Shown in pieces: positions 22,717-35,800 of a DNA stretch of 64,000 bases (its first letter is position 1; each line of letters begins with the position of its first letter). This stretch comes from Capsicum annuum (taxonomy: Eukaryota; Streptophyta; Magnoliopsida; Solanales; Solanaceae): the NCBI RefSeq assembly GCF_002878395.1, contig NC_061111.1, forward strand, positions 20,957,908-21,021,907. Reading direction: 5' to 3'. A program made the translations under genes and the position numbers. Under the pieces are notes generated by a model, which made no database searches, had not been told where the DNA came from, and saw only the letters and a program-made list of their open reading frames with translations.

Positions 22717-24796
22717 AGTTTCGTTTCTTCAAGATTATTCTCATTGACAAGGAAAAATATGTCTTAAAATCTTGATGATGATACTGAATCACCGACTAAA
22801 CAAGCCAAGACGCTCAACATAAGCATGGCTTTTGACAACATTGCCTCATTTACAGATTTCATCTCCTTTGTTACCGATGACAAAATGGCTTTTGACAACA
22901 TTGCCTCGTTATAGATTTCATCTACTTTATTACCAACGTCAAAACATCTTCATTCCATATAGAACAACATGGCCCTGCATGGTGTGTTCAATATCCGGTC
23001 TTTGAAGAAATGTTTTTCTATTTTTTCATGATTTCCGGGGTTAAAATTCGAAAAATATTTTCATTAGGAAAACATCATTTTAAAAATAAGGAATATAACT
23101 TCCTCAAGGAAAATAGAAAAACAAGTGACATTTTCTCTTCACACCCTCACAATCAACCACCCCAACCCCTCCCCTCTCTCATAAAGAATTAAAGACTTTT
23201 GAATCTTGTCTTCTCAAAATAAAGATACGTAAAATGTATCAACGTCTTTTAATCTTGTAGTTTTAAACATGTCATGTCGAAAGTTATAATCAAAAAATTG
23301 TCAAAAAGGAAAATATACATTCTTTACAACTGGACTATCAAACAATTGAAACAAAAAATTGTATTTTACAAATAAAATTTAAATATTCAAGAATTATACA
23401 AATTACTATAAACCGTAATTTTTCTCACATCAATTTGATTAAAAAATATATTTAATTTTTTTTAATCAAAATTCATAATTCCACAATAAAAAAGGAAACC
23501 TGTGTTATTAGAGAAACATAGGAAAAGAAAATCATAACGCAAACAAAAAAGGAAAATAATCAACAATTCAACTACCACAATTGAAAGAAAAAAAATTAGA
23601 AAACAGTAAGAAAAGAGGAATCATATTCAAAATCAAAACAATTAACAATCCAAATCCACATTTAAAAGGAAATAACTAAAAACCAAACCTTAACACACTA
23701 CTATGAAATCAAAAAAGAAAAAACAACAACAACATAACGCAGCACTATAAAACTACATAAACAACAAACACAAATTTATAAGTTCAGAATAAAAAAAATC
23801 ACAATATTTTCACAAATTAGACGCAATGAAATTTTCAGGTGAAAAATTAATTCCAAATCAATTATGCAAAATCACAATAATTCCAAAAAAATCAGATGAT
23901 AGATGAGTATTATTCAATCTAATCGTCAACGGCAACGGCTGGTACCATTTCACTGTGTTCCAAAATTCAAAATTCATCAAACAAGAATGAACAATTCTAG
24001 AATTAAACTCGAGCTCGAAATTCGAATTTTATCTATCGAATATAAAAAAGATTGTTTGATTTTACGCATTCGTGACAAGACGATTATGACCGATGAACAC
24101 GAAGTTTTTCACACATTGGAGTTGAAAATTAAGAAGGAATTCAATTTGAGGAAGAAGATTTGGAACAAAGAAATAATTGGAATTTTAAAAGATGAATCGA
24201 CTCAAAAAAATGAGTCGAAACATAATTTCAAATAAAAAAATGAGTCGAAATGAACATGAAGGTATTAGAAAAATTAATGAATATGGTCCTAATAAAAAGT
24301 GATAGGACATGTTATGGTATAAGAAGTGTTGAATATGCACATGTTTATAGTATAGTGTTCTTACAGAATATAATTTTAACTTGATGTTGTAATATTATGA
24401 TTTATATAGATAATACTTAAGTCAAGTTATAAATAAGACTCATCCATCTGTTTGTAATTAATATTTTGGATCTTATTGTATTTACTAATTTAATTAGTTT
24501 CATTTAAAGTTTTAAAATATTTCTTTTATTATTGTTCTTTCTTTCTCTCTTCATATGAAAACTTTGTAACTTTTTCTTTTTACTAACTTTAGTATTCTAA
24601 GTGGAAATAAAAATAATAAAATTCACTACGAACTCCAATGTTTTTAGTATTGCATGTTCAATTGTCTAATGGTACATATAAGTGCAATCAGATTGTTAAT
24701 ATAGGCAACTTCGACAAAAGGCAACAGTTTAAAGTTAAATTTGATCACACGCATAGCATCAATGGAAAAGGAAAATTCATACCCTAATTATGAAGT
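22717..24796. other. AT-rich intergenic DNA
   Basis: No gene recognised. At 22826-22920 the phrase ATGGCTTTTGACAACATTGC occurs twice about 60 bases apart. An open frame at 23903-24235 (110 aa, Lys/Ile/Glu-rich) has no recognisable motif and follows the AT bias of the region; I do not call it a gene. Confidence 0.5.
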
Positions 24797-24799
24797 TAA

Positions 24800-25972
24800 T
24801 AGTCTGTTTGGTCAAAATTTCAAAATTAGCTTATCATCATAAATGTTTATTCCAAAGTATTTTTTTATACATTCGTTGAGAAATCCCTTTTGATCAAGTT
24901 TATTTTTTTTCCTCTCAAAAGTGCTTATGTTTAAAAAGTATGATGTTTGACCAAACTTACCAGAGAAAATAAATGATTCTAAAGTGTAGCAAAAACTGTT
25001 TTTCAGAAATTTGAAAAATTGATTTTTCTTACAAGCGCTTATCTATAATCTATAATCTATATCTATATTGTATTAAAAATGTGAAGACCCTTAGAAAAGT
25101 GATTTGAAATTTTTATCCTTCATTAAAACACTTTACAATAGACAAAATTGTCTTTTCACTTTTTTTCTCTAATTATTATTTAATTATATATATAAGTTTG
25201 AATCATAAAATATATGGGTTAGGACTTTAAAATATGATAATGGAATAGGACTTTAAAATATGGTAAGTTTTTTTCTTAAATTAGGACTCCTATTTTTTTG
25301 TAATTTATATAGGTTTAATTTTAAACATATTTTTATATTAATATATATTGTCTCATCCCATGCTTGTATTTTATGTTTTCTTCAACCATTGTAATTGTCA
25401 TCCTTCAGGTTAGTATGTTATATTCTCTCTCTTTTTGTTGAGTTGTTTTTCCTTTTCTATTGGTTGTCGTGGCTTATTATTTTGTTTTAGCTTGGGAGTG
25501 ATTTTAAATTTAACACACTATGCATTATCATATCTGTTTTGTTTGTGGCTTTTGATTTTTAGGTTTGATATTCTTGTATGTTCGAATCTAACAATGCAAT
25601 TATTTTTCTCATATATATATATGTGCTTACAATAAAATATCTGTTTTGAACTTTTTACACTTCATTAAAAACCTTCGTAATAATAAAATCGTTTAATTTT
25701 AAATAATAAAAAATTACACTATTAGTTTGAAAAAATACATGTTAAAGCACTTATGAAAAATTTGATCAAACATGAATCGCTACCTTTTTTTTTTTTTTTT
25801 TAGGAAGAATCTATTTTTTTTTTAACTTGTGAAAAATAGCTTTTGCTACTCTAAAAATACTTATTTTCTCTCAAAAATTTGATAAAAAGCGCATTTTTAA
25901 AAAATAAGTACCTTTTACAAAAAAAAATAAGCATTTAAAAAAAAAAACAAATAAATTTAGTCAAACATGCTA
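24800..25972. mobile_element. TIR element with TAA duplication, composite
   Basis: Inverted ends TAGTCTGTTTGGTCAAA and (reverse strand) TAGCATGTTTGACTAAA agree at 12 of 17 positions, and TAA flanks both sides (24797-24799, 25973-25975), fitting a PIF/Harbinger-type MITE. Its middle contains foreign-looking sequence from about 25060 (TCTATATCTATATTGTATTA) resembling a plant Helitron 5' end. No transposase. Confidence 0.4.
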
Positions 25973-25975
25973 TAA

Positions 25976-27702
25976 ATTCTGAAATGGGAGGCAAATGGTG
26001 AGGCTATTGCCACCTAGAATTTCTTAATTGCTAGTAATACTCTCAATTAAGGCAACCATGGAACATGCAACTAATATATTAATGACTATAGGCAATGATC
26101 ATATAGAAATTCAATAAGAAAAGCAATTAGTTATTCTTTAATTACTCCACTGTTTAACCAATACTCTACCTATAATTCTTTTTTCCATTTTAAAAAACCA
26201 ATCAAAACCCTATGCTTAATTAGTTGAGAGCACATAATACAAAATAATCAAAATACAATGTGCAATACACGAATTGAAAATAACATCAAAAATTAGTTTC
26301 GGTTTCTTGTTATCGTAGAATTGTCATGAATCGCCTTACATGTACTGGAATCTTCTTTAGAATGGAATTTTCAAAGTTGAATTAATATTTAAATATACTA
26401 GTTTAAGTATATGTGCTCCGCGTGTGTATCTCAATTTAATAAATTTAATTTTATGCAAGGCATTTCAATAAAATTAGTAGCTTAAAGTCAAATTTTAACA
26501 TGAGGTCTTAAATATAAACACATAACAAAAATATTATCAATAAATTCGAGTTATTTTTTAATTCTTACGCACTACTTTTTTTAGTGTCGTATTCTTAGAA
26601 GACATTAAGCATTTAAATTCACATAGTAATATTATTATTTATAAAAGTAAGGACTAATTTTAATTAATAAGATGTTAGTCATTTATTTGCAATGCATTAC
26701 CTTGAATATTATTATGAAAACCTTATTTATTTATGTGAAGATTTGACAAAAAGTTCTAAAATATTTTCAATGAAATGTAGATAGTTCTCTATCTTTTTTA
26801 TCTAATTTAAATTTTTATCTTTTATATTTTAGAATCTTTAATGTTTTTTAAGTGAAATTAAAATCATAAAATTCATATTAAACTTTTTGGGGCCTCAAAA
26901 TTTTAGAGGCCTAAAGCAAACGCTTAAATAGCTTTACCCTTGAGCCACCCTTGATTTTATGAATAGTTGGATATAAAAATCATAATTATTAATACATAAT
27001 TATTAACGATTTGGTTATTGATGTTGATAGTAATAAAGATGACGTACAAAATGCTAGCTTAACTATCTAGCAAACCACATATCCTAATTTAAGTCTTCCA
27101 TAATCTCCTATCAAAGTTTATGTGTTCAATAAGCTGAAATTACGTGATATTTGTCCACGCAACATAATCAATCTAACCACCATTCTATAGAATGCATAAT
27201 TTATATATAATTTTTAAAACTATTAATGAAAAGAAATAAAGATAGACAAAGACAGTGATGATGATGAATGCAAGAAAATGACTTACATTAAAATCAAAAT
27301 AAGAATAAATATAGAATTGATAGAAGAAGACGAAGAAAAGTAGAAAAAATGTTCATTAAAGCTTGATCCAAAATATTGAATACAATTATAAATTTTTTGT
27401 TATAAGAAAAAATTTTAATTGATTTTTATACCTTTTGGGGGAGAAGTCCTTCATCAGACTCTACGTGCACACGGGCAAGTGAAGAATTACCTTATTTTGC
27501 ATTTCAACAAATGATTAAAAAAAAAAAACTAAAACTGTTTCAGGAATATATAAAAACTTCATTAAGAATGAAAGTAGTGCGACTAAAACTACAACCGACA
27601 TAATGCTTTTAGACTCCAAATAAAAGTTATGACATTATAAAAAAAATAATTCATAAACCAAAAAGAATTTAACCTTCTACAATAATGTGTGACTTCCCTA
27701 TA
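25976..27702. other. AT-rich intergenic DNA with a Helitron-like end
   Basis: No gene recognised. Read on the minus strand, 26432-26398 gives CACACGCGGAGCACATATAC, then TTAAACTAG, which resembles the CTAG 3' terminus of plant Helitrons but has only a weak hairpin. 27630-27702 (CATAAACCAAAAAGAATTTA region) has a diverged partner at 40090-40144 on the far side of the gypsy element. Confidence 0.35.
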
Positions 27703-27707
27703 CCCTC

Positions 27708-30544
27708 TGTAACGACCTGAAAATTTGATGAAATATGTAAAATTTATGATTTTGTGTGATTTGACTGTTTTACCCCTCTCTGTAGTTGTATTATGATATT
27801 TTTGGAGTGTGGGAGTGATGACATGATTTTTGATGCATTTTGATATCATTTATGCAATATTATGGTTTTTGATGGCTTTGAGAGCCTTATTTTGGACTTA
27901 TGTGGATATCTTTTGATCCGTGCGACGGATGGCCGAACGGAATACGCCAGCAGCTCCAAAATATCAATTTTAGGTTAGGTAGACCATTGGTTAGGGCCTC
28001 GGTGCATCTGAGCTCATTTTGACCTATGGTCGGAAAGTTGAAAAATTGAAAACATGGGTGTGGGACCCACATTTGATCGAAACGACCTTGAATGGAAAAT
28101 CCGATTTCTCTATCAGATCTGAAATATCAATTTTAGAGTGTTAGCATATTTGGTATGATTTTACGGCTTTTAAATGTCATTTCGACCCTCGATTTGGAAA
28201 ATTATAATTTCGGGTTTCGGGGGTCAACTTTGTGAAAATGATGTTTTTTTGAAAATTTGATATCGCCATCACGTCCGGAACGTCGAATTTAGTATGGTTG
28301 CATAGTTCGTTTGTGTATATCGAACTCGAACGAATCCCGGGCACCCTGTCGAAATCCGTTTCGACTTAAGAAGAAAAAAATCAGCAATTATATTGCAGAT
28401 TTTCTGCAATATAAATAGCTTTTTCACCCTTTTTGGCCTATTTTATTCATTTTTATCTTACCTCTTGAGAGTTAAACCCTAAATAGTTTGGGAGCTTAAA
28501 AGTGAAGTTTGTGAGAGTTTGAAAAGCTAGATTAACATCTTTTTCTTGATTTTATTACGAATTTAAGGTAAGAATTTACCCTCTTCTTAGTAATTTCTTG
28601 ATAAATTTCTCAAACCTAAAAAATTTTAGAACATGATTTTAAACCCAAATTTCACTTTTTTCACTTGAATAATATTTTTATCTTATAATTACTAGTTTTT
28701 CATCAATTTAACCTTTAAAACAACTCTAATTCTTTATTTTAACCCAAATTTTAAAGATTTTACCCAATAAAACTCAAAAATGGTTTTTGTTTGATTTGAA
28801 CTCCGTTTTTGACTCGATTTAATTTGGATTTTCAGCTGTAGGTTCCTAAAAATATGGGGAACATTTTTTTAAGTAAAGTTTTGATTTTGCCTTTTTTTTT
28901 GGAAACCCATTTTGAAGGTCCGTTTTGACCCCGAACCAAAAGTAGTCAATATGAGTGTCGTTAGTTTTGTATTGACGCGTAGATTTCATATTTGATGTTC
29001 TTAGTAGAGTTTGAGATTGTTCGTGAAAAGTAAGATCGTGGGTTCAGGTGTAGCAAACAGATTTCGGCTTCGAGGTAGATTATGACTTAACTCTTCAGAC
29101 TGGGCTGAGTAGTAAATGATGATACAAAATACATGTTAAGGGTGAGAATTAATCATGAGAAATGACTATCTCTGTGTTGTGCCCGTGTGGAAGCCTATAT
29201 GTGATGTAATTGTCGAAATTGAGATATTATGTGGTATGTTTGACCGTGTGGGGTCCTATGTGATATTGATAGCCTTGAATACATGTGAATAATTGTATTG
29301 TGTTGTTTAATATGGTACCTTGGTGTATTGTGATTATATTCATACTTTATTGACATGTGAGACATGTGGAAATTCATGGATAAAACGAAAATAATAAGTG
29401 GATATTGGCTCATGTGGTTGTGGGAATGTATCATTGTGGTTGGTTATGGAAATATATCATGTGATTGGTTGTGGAAATACTCATTATGATTGGTTGTGAG
29501 CATTACATCTTCATATCATACTCATTCATGAAACATTGGTGCCACTGTGACAACATATCAGAAACATTGGCAATACCTTTTTATGAAAATATTGTAACAC
29601 CTTGTAAAACCCTTTCTGAGGGATATGCCGGAAAGGAGATATGAGATATGTGAATTGTATATGGGTTGACGAACCCCCCTTGGGTCCTACGTCGGGAAGC
29701 TTTAGCTCCGTAGGTGTATACGGGGATTGTGCGACGACCTCGTGCATCATCATCATATACATTGCACTTACTTTATTGTGTTTATATTTTGTTGTATTGC
29801 CTTATTGAATTGTCATCTATGTATTTGTCTTATCTTCCTTTACTTGTATTTGATGATCTTGTATCTACATGTTCTCTCTTATTCTATTTATATGTGACAT
29901 AATGTATACTTGTGTTCAATATCTTGGTGTGTTGTTGTAATATATGTGAGATATATTAGAACTGTTAGTGCAAGCGGTGTGAGCTACCGTTATGGGACAT
30001 TTTCTGATTGCAGACATGCCCTTAATGTATATTTTGTATGCTTTATTTACTACTTTTCTTGATCGGCCTATGATACCTACTGAGTACAAATGGACCGTAC
30101 TCATGCCTACTGCGCCCTTTTGGTGCAGGTCTGAGCTCGAGTGTGCCTCAGCGTGATTAACTCGAGCGATTGTTGGAGTTTCCAAGTTAGCGGTTGAACA
30201 TTCATGCGTTCGAAGTTCACCTCTATCTTTCTATAGTTGTTATGTCTTTATTAGTATTCGAAGACAGTTATTATTCCTTTGTGGTTATTTTTTCGATGCA
30301 TTTGACTCTTGGATTGTATTAGTAGTTCTTACACTATTGACACCTGATTTTGGGCATGATTGATGTTTTGAATAAGTTCTTTCCGCATTGTTATAATTAC
30401 TTATATGGTTCGGCTTTATTCTAGAAGCCTTATTGTGGGATATTTCTGTCTTTTCTTCTTTTCGTATTAATTTGGGTGATAGGCTTACTTTTCAAGGTAC
30501 GTTGCGACAAGTGCCATCATGACCCTCATTTTTGGGTCGTGACA
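27708..30544 (+). repeat. 5' LTR of the gypsy element
   Basis: 2837 bp, TGTAACGACCTG...GGGTCGTGACA. It retains the TATA region at 28410 that the 3' LTR has lost. Several shadow ORFs fall inside and are not genes. Confidence 0.93.
28410..28417 (+). promoter_or_regulatory. Probable TATA box of the 5' LTR
   Basis: TATAAATA directly after an inverted repeat (TATATTGCAGA / TCTGCAATATA, 28389-28412). A promoter at this place would give a long R-U5. The matching stretch is deleted from the 3' LTR between CGACTTAA and TTTTCACCC (about 37797-37810). Confidence 0.5.
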
Positions 30545-30547
30545 AAT

Positions 30548-30559
30548 TGGTATCAGAGC
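30548..30559 (+). other. Primer-binding site (tRNA-iMet)
   Basis: TGGTATCAGAGC begins three bases after the 5' LTR; it is the standard initiator-tRNA-Met complement used by plant gypsy elements to start minus-strand DNA synthesis. Confidence 0.92.
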
Positions 30560-30785
30560 AACCAGGTTTCATTGGTCTCAACGGTGTAAGAACGAAATGT
30601 CTAATAGAGTCTCGCGGATCGGTACATAGACGTTCGTATCTATCTTCGAGAGGCTATAGAATGTCTTTAGGAAATTTCCCCTATTTTATTCTTTATCGTG
30701 TGAAGTTCTTTCATACCTTGTGTTCTGAGTTGTGTTTCACTCTTTCTATGCGAATGGAGTTGCTTATGCCACTATTAGTTGAGAG

Positions 30786-32876
30786 TAGGGGTGGAAATTT
30801 CGGCCTATATTTATGAAAAGAGTTCATTTAACCCATATTTATTGAATTAGATTACTCATATTTCAAATGGGTAAATATGGACTTCAACTCATTTTAAAAG
30901 CTCATACAAATATAAACAAAATGGGTAAAATATGGGTACATATTTAAATACAGAGATCACCCACCTATGCTTTAAATTTCATTTTTTTTTCTTCTTTTCT
31001 AGTTTCTTTTCTTCTTCTTTTTTATTTTTTCTTTCTTTTTTCCTTTAATTTACTTTTTTTCTTTTGCATTTTGTTTTTTCATTTTTTACTCGTTTCTTAT
31101 AAAAAAAAAAATTCTTTCTCATCTTTTCATCTATTTTTTTTATTTCTTTTTCTTTGTATTTTTTTTTTCATTTTCTCCTTTCTCATTCTTATTTCATTAT
31201 TCGTATTCGCTGGAGACCTACACGGGTTAATAAATATAAACTTCTAATTATCCCATTTAGCCTATACAATTCATAGCATCCCTTATCAATTAAATATAAT
31301 CTATATATGGTCTCTCCCCTTTATTATTATTTTTTTTCTTTCTTTTTTCCTTTAATTTACTATTTTTTTCTTTCTTTTTCCTTTAATTTACTTTTTTTTA
31401 TTTTTCATTTTTTTTTATTTTTTTCAACTTATTTTTTACTCGTTTCTTACACTTTTTTTCTTTCTTATTTTTCATCAATTTTTTTTTCAATTTTATTTAT
31501 TTTTTCTTCGCATTCTTTTTTTTTTTTTTGTATTTCCATTTCCACTTTTTTCATTCTTGGTTCGTCATTTTTGTCATTTTTCTTCTTTTTTTATATTCTT
31601 TTCCTCATCTTTTTTTTTTGTCATTGCATTTTATATTTTATAATTTTTTTTTACTTTAAATTTATTTGTATCATACTATATATTTTAAATAAATTTATTA
31701 TTTGTATTGTTCAATTTATATCAATAAAATATAATTTGTATCAATATATATAAAATATAAGCGTGAATTATATAAAATATATATGACGGTGCAAACTATA
31801 AAATACAAATATGAGCTTGAAGTCTAAAAAACAAATACAAATATACAATTGTATTAAGTAAGCTCAGTCCATCTTTATTTCATTTCATATATGGCTAAGA
31901 ATCCACATAGCCTTAGATTTATGGGAAAGTCCAGCTTCAAATCCAACTTCTAACTCCCTCATCTTAGAGTTCTCGTTAGAGCAGAAGTAAGGCACGAAGC
32001 GAGGAGCTCAAGGTAAGGCAAGACAAGAAGTACGTAGAAACCTTGATTTGTGTACTTTTTGCTACTGCTAAAGATATTTGGTTTGATGAATGTAATTCCA
32101 AGATCTTTCTGGATACTATCTCTGTATCTGTTCATTAGGTGGAGTCCACTTGAGTGTACTTACAAAAATTATAAATATTGGGTGAATATAAACCAATATG
32201 CGCTTATAGTATTTTCGTTATCATAAAAAAAGAAAAAGAAAAAAAAAAGAAAAGAAAGAGAGGTAGAAGTTAGAGATAGAAGAGAGAGAAAAAGCGTAAA
32301 GAAAAAATTAAAGAAAAAAATACCAAAAAAATCAGAATGAAAAAAATAATGAAAAAACAGAAAAGGAAAAAGAAAAAAAATATGATGAATACAAATATTT
32401 TTGAATGGTTATGATATCTGAGTCATCATTCATAATTTGTACTAGACTTAATCATGTTCTTTGAAAATAAAAAAATATAAAATATAAAATAAAATCAAAA
32501 AAGAAAAAAAAAGAAGTAAAAAAAAATTAGAAAAAAAGGAGACTAAAAAGGAAAAAACAAAGAGAAGCAAAGGGTACAAATAGAAGAGAGAAAAATAAAG
32601 AAAACTAGAGGCTATACATAAAGAGAGGGAGAAAAAACTAAAAAGAAAAAACTTTTAAAAAAAAGAAACGGGAAAAAAGTCAAATTGATATGATATAGAA
32701 GTTTTAAGTTTTTGATTTTAGAGATAAAATGGATTGGAACCATTTTTACCCAATCCATATTTGACCAAATCCATATTTACCTATATTTATATGGGCGGAT
32801 TGCAATCCAAACCATTTTTGCTCGATCCATATTTAACCCGTCCAAATCCAATCCAATCCGTCATTTTCCAACCCAA
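30786..32876. mobile_element. hAT-like non-autonomous element inside gag
   Basis: 2091 bp flanked by an exact 8-bp duplication GTTGAGAG (30778-30785, 32877-32884). Ends are TAGGGGTGGAAAT and (reverse strand) TTGGGTTGGAAAA, imperfect hAT-type termini. Both subterminal zones carry repeated AAATATGGGT/ACCCATATTT motifs in opposite orientation. The left half (30985-31660) is almost pure pyrimidine (CTTTT)n and the right half (32220-32690) almost pure purine (GAAAA)n, so the element could fold back on itself. A 148-aa Phe-rich open frame at 31307-31753 is an artefact of the T tract. No transposase. Confidence 0.8.
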
Positions 32877-32884
32877 GTTGAGAG

Positions 32885-35800
32885 ATACTATGAAAAATTA
32901 GTGGATATCATTTGTCGATTGTAGGCTTGTTGATGCTCCTAAGTTGTCATGGGATCGGTTTGTTGATGCCTTTTTGGAGAGATTTATGCCTTTCAGTTTG
33001 AGAGATCATATGTGGGACGAGTTTGATCTTTTGGAGCAGGGCTCCATGAAAGTTGTTGAGTATGAGGCATGCTTCCATGCCCTGTCCAGATATACCTTTG
33101 ATAGTATTTCCACCGAGTCTGAGTAGATATGAAATTTGTAAAGGGTTTGGATGTCTCTCTTTAGTTGACTACGTCTCAGATGATTGTGATTAGGGATTCT
33201 TTTTAGAGTATTGTGGATCATGCTAAGATGACAGAGGGTATTCTTAATGCATCTTAGGGAGGTGCCAAGAGGGTGCGTCGTTTTGGAAAGTTCTGGAGTC
33301 AGACCTCTCAAAATAGAGATTTTAGAGGTTCTCATAGATATCATGGTAGGCCAGTGCAGGTGACTTTAAAGAGTTCAGCTGGTGGATCTTCTAGTTCAAC
33401 AGTTCAGGGTGACTTTTTGGGCTCAGTTGTACTTTCTCTTGTTGAGACTGGTCATAGAGGTTGCTATGTATGTGATGAGGTTGGCTATGTGGCCAAAGAC
33501 TATTCTTGCCGTGCGTTTAGTGCTATTTCTATTTCAGCTGTGAGAGGTAGGTGTTCTACCAAAGGTGCAAAAGGTAGAGATGGTAGAGCTCGTGTTGGTG
33601 GTTGTGGGGCTACTCAGCCAGTTGGTAGTCACGAATAGTGTTATGCTATATCAGTCAGATCTGAGCCGGAGGCTTCAGTTATTGTGATCGCAGGTACCGT
33701 TCCATTTGTTTCAGACCTGCATCTTATTATTTAATCCTGGATCGACTTTCTTCTATGTGTCTATATATTTTGCTTCGGGTTTTGATTCTGTTAGGGAGCC
33801 TCCTGCCATGCCTATTCGTGTATCTACTCCAGTAGGTGATTCTTTAGTGGTGGATCGGGCATACCGATATTGTGTTGTGACTTTTGCCAGGCGTGAGACT
33901 TTGGTAGACTTGCTTGTGTTAGACATGGTTGATTTTGCTGCTATTTTGGGTATAGATTGGTTGGCTCCTTCTCATGCCGTCCTAAATCGTTATGCCAAAA
34001 CTATGACTTTAGCTTCGTCGGGTGTGCCAAGGATAGCTTGGAAGGGTACACTTCATTCAGGTCCTAAGAGGGTCATATCTTATATTCAGGCTTGTAAATT
34101 AGTTGAGAGGGGATATTTATCTTACTTGGCCATATTCATGACACCAGTGTTGTTTCGCCTCCTTCCTTGGATTCTGTTGTCGTCAGTGAGTTTATGGATT
34201 TATTCCCTATAGACTTGTTTGGTATGCCTCCAAATTGAGATATTGATTTCAGTTTTGATATTGAGCCGGGCACCAAGCCTATTTATATTTCTCCTTATAG
34301 GGTAGCCCCAACATAGTTGAAGGAACAGAAGGATCAATTGTAGGAGTTGTTGGATAAGGGATTTATCCGACCTAGTATTTCACCTTGGAGTGCGTTTGTC
34401 TTATTTGTGAAGAAAAATGATGGGTCTATGTAGATATGTATTGATTATTGGCAGTTGAATAAGGTGATGGTTAAGAATAAGTATCCTCTTCCTCGCATCA
34501 ATGATTTGTTTGATCAGCTTCAGGGTGCGACGGTGTTTTCAAAGATTGCTTTGAGGTTCATTTATCACCAGTTGAGGATTAGAGCTTCAGATATTTTGAA
34601 AATAGCTTTTTGGACTCGATATGGTCATTATGAGTTCTTGGTCATGTCTTTTGGGTTGACCAATTCCCCTGCCGCAATCATGGAGTTGATGAACTGGGTA
34701 TTTCAACCGTATCTTGACTCCTTTATTATGGTATTTATAGATGATATCTTGGTTTATTCCAAGAGTGAGGTTGAGCATGCAGAGTATTTGTGGATTATGC
34801 TTTAGAGATTGAGAGATAAGAAGTTGTATGCTAAGTTCTCTAAGTGCGAGTTTTGGTTGGAGTCTATTTCTTTCTTGGGTCATGTAATGACCAAGGAAGG
34901 TATTATGGTTGATCCAACCAAGGTTGCAGCGGTTCATGACTGGTCTAGACCTATTTCGCCCACTGAGATTCGGAGTTTTGTTGGCTTGGCCGGGTATTAT
35001 CGATGTTTTGTTGAGAGTTTTTTATCCATTGCAGCTCCATTGACCAAGTTAACCCAGAAGAAAATTTCTTTTCAGTGGTATGACGTTGTGACGCGAGCTT
35101 TCAAAAGCTCAAGAATTTGTTGACTTCAACTCCTATATTAGCTTTACCTAAGGAGGGTGTGGGCTTTATTGTCTTTTGTGATGCTTCAGGTGCTGGGTTA
35201 GGTGTTGTGTTAATGCAGGAGGGCAATGTAATTATGTATGCGGCTCGTCAAGATTAGAGCCTCATGAGAGGAATTATCCTACCCATGATTTGGAGTTGTG
35301 CGTAGTTGTGTTTACCTTGAAGTTGTGGAGGCACTACTTGTATGGAGTTCGTTGTGAGATCTTCTCAAATCATTGTAGCCTTCAGTACTTTTTTACTCGC
35401 GAGATCTTCATATGAGGCAGCGTCGTTGGCTTGAGTTGCTTAAGGATTATGACTTGACTATTCTCTACCATTCGAGAAAGGCTAATGTGGTTGCGGATGC
35501 CTTGAGCTGGAAGTCGACTAGCATGGGTAGTTTAGCACATCTTTTGACCTAGGAGAGGCTTTTGGCCTTAGAGATCCAGTTTTTAGCTAACCAGATGTTT
35601 AGGCTTGATATTTTGACACCGGAGTGTCTTTTGGTATTTGTGGAGGCTAGATCTTCTTTGATGGAGCAGATTCGAGCTCATTGGTTTGATGATGTTGGAT
35701 TGAGGTTGCTTCAAGATAAATTGTTAAGTGGGGAGGACAAGGAAGCCTCACTTGATTCAGATAGTGTTATGAGGATTGGGGCCTAAGTTTGTGTGCCGAG

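Noticed and set aside
23903..24235. 110-aa open frame in the spacer
   Set aside because: Composition follows the AT-rich background; no motif, and no neighbouring exon that would extend it.
29195..30185. Several open frames in the LTRs, mirrored at 38654-39334
   Set aside because: They lie in non-coding LTR sequence on either strand and are His/Ile-rich products of CAT repeats.
31307..31753. 148-aa open frame, Phe/Ser/Tyr-rich, membrane-like
   Set aside because: It is the translation of a (CTTTT)n tract inside the hAT-like element and has no codon or motif signal.
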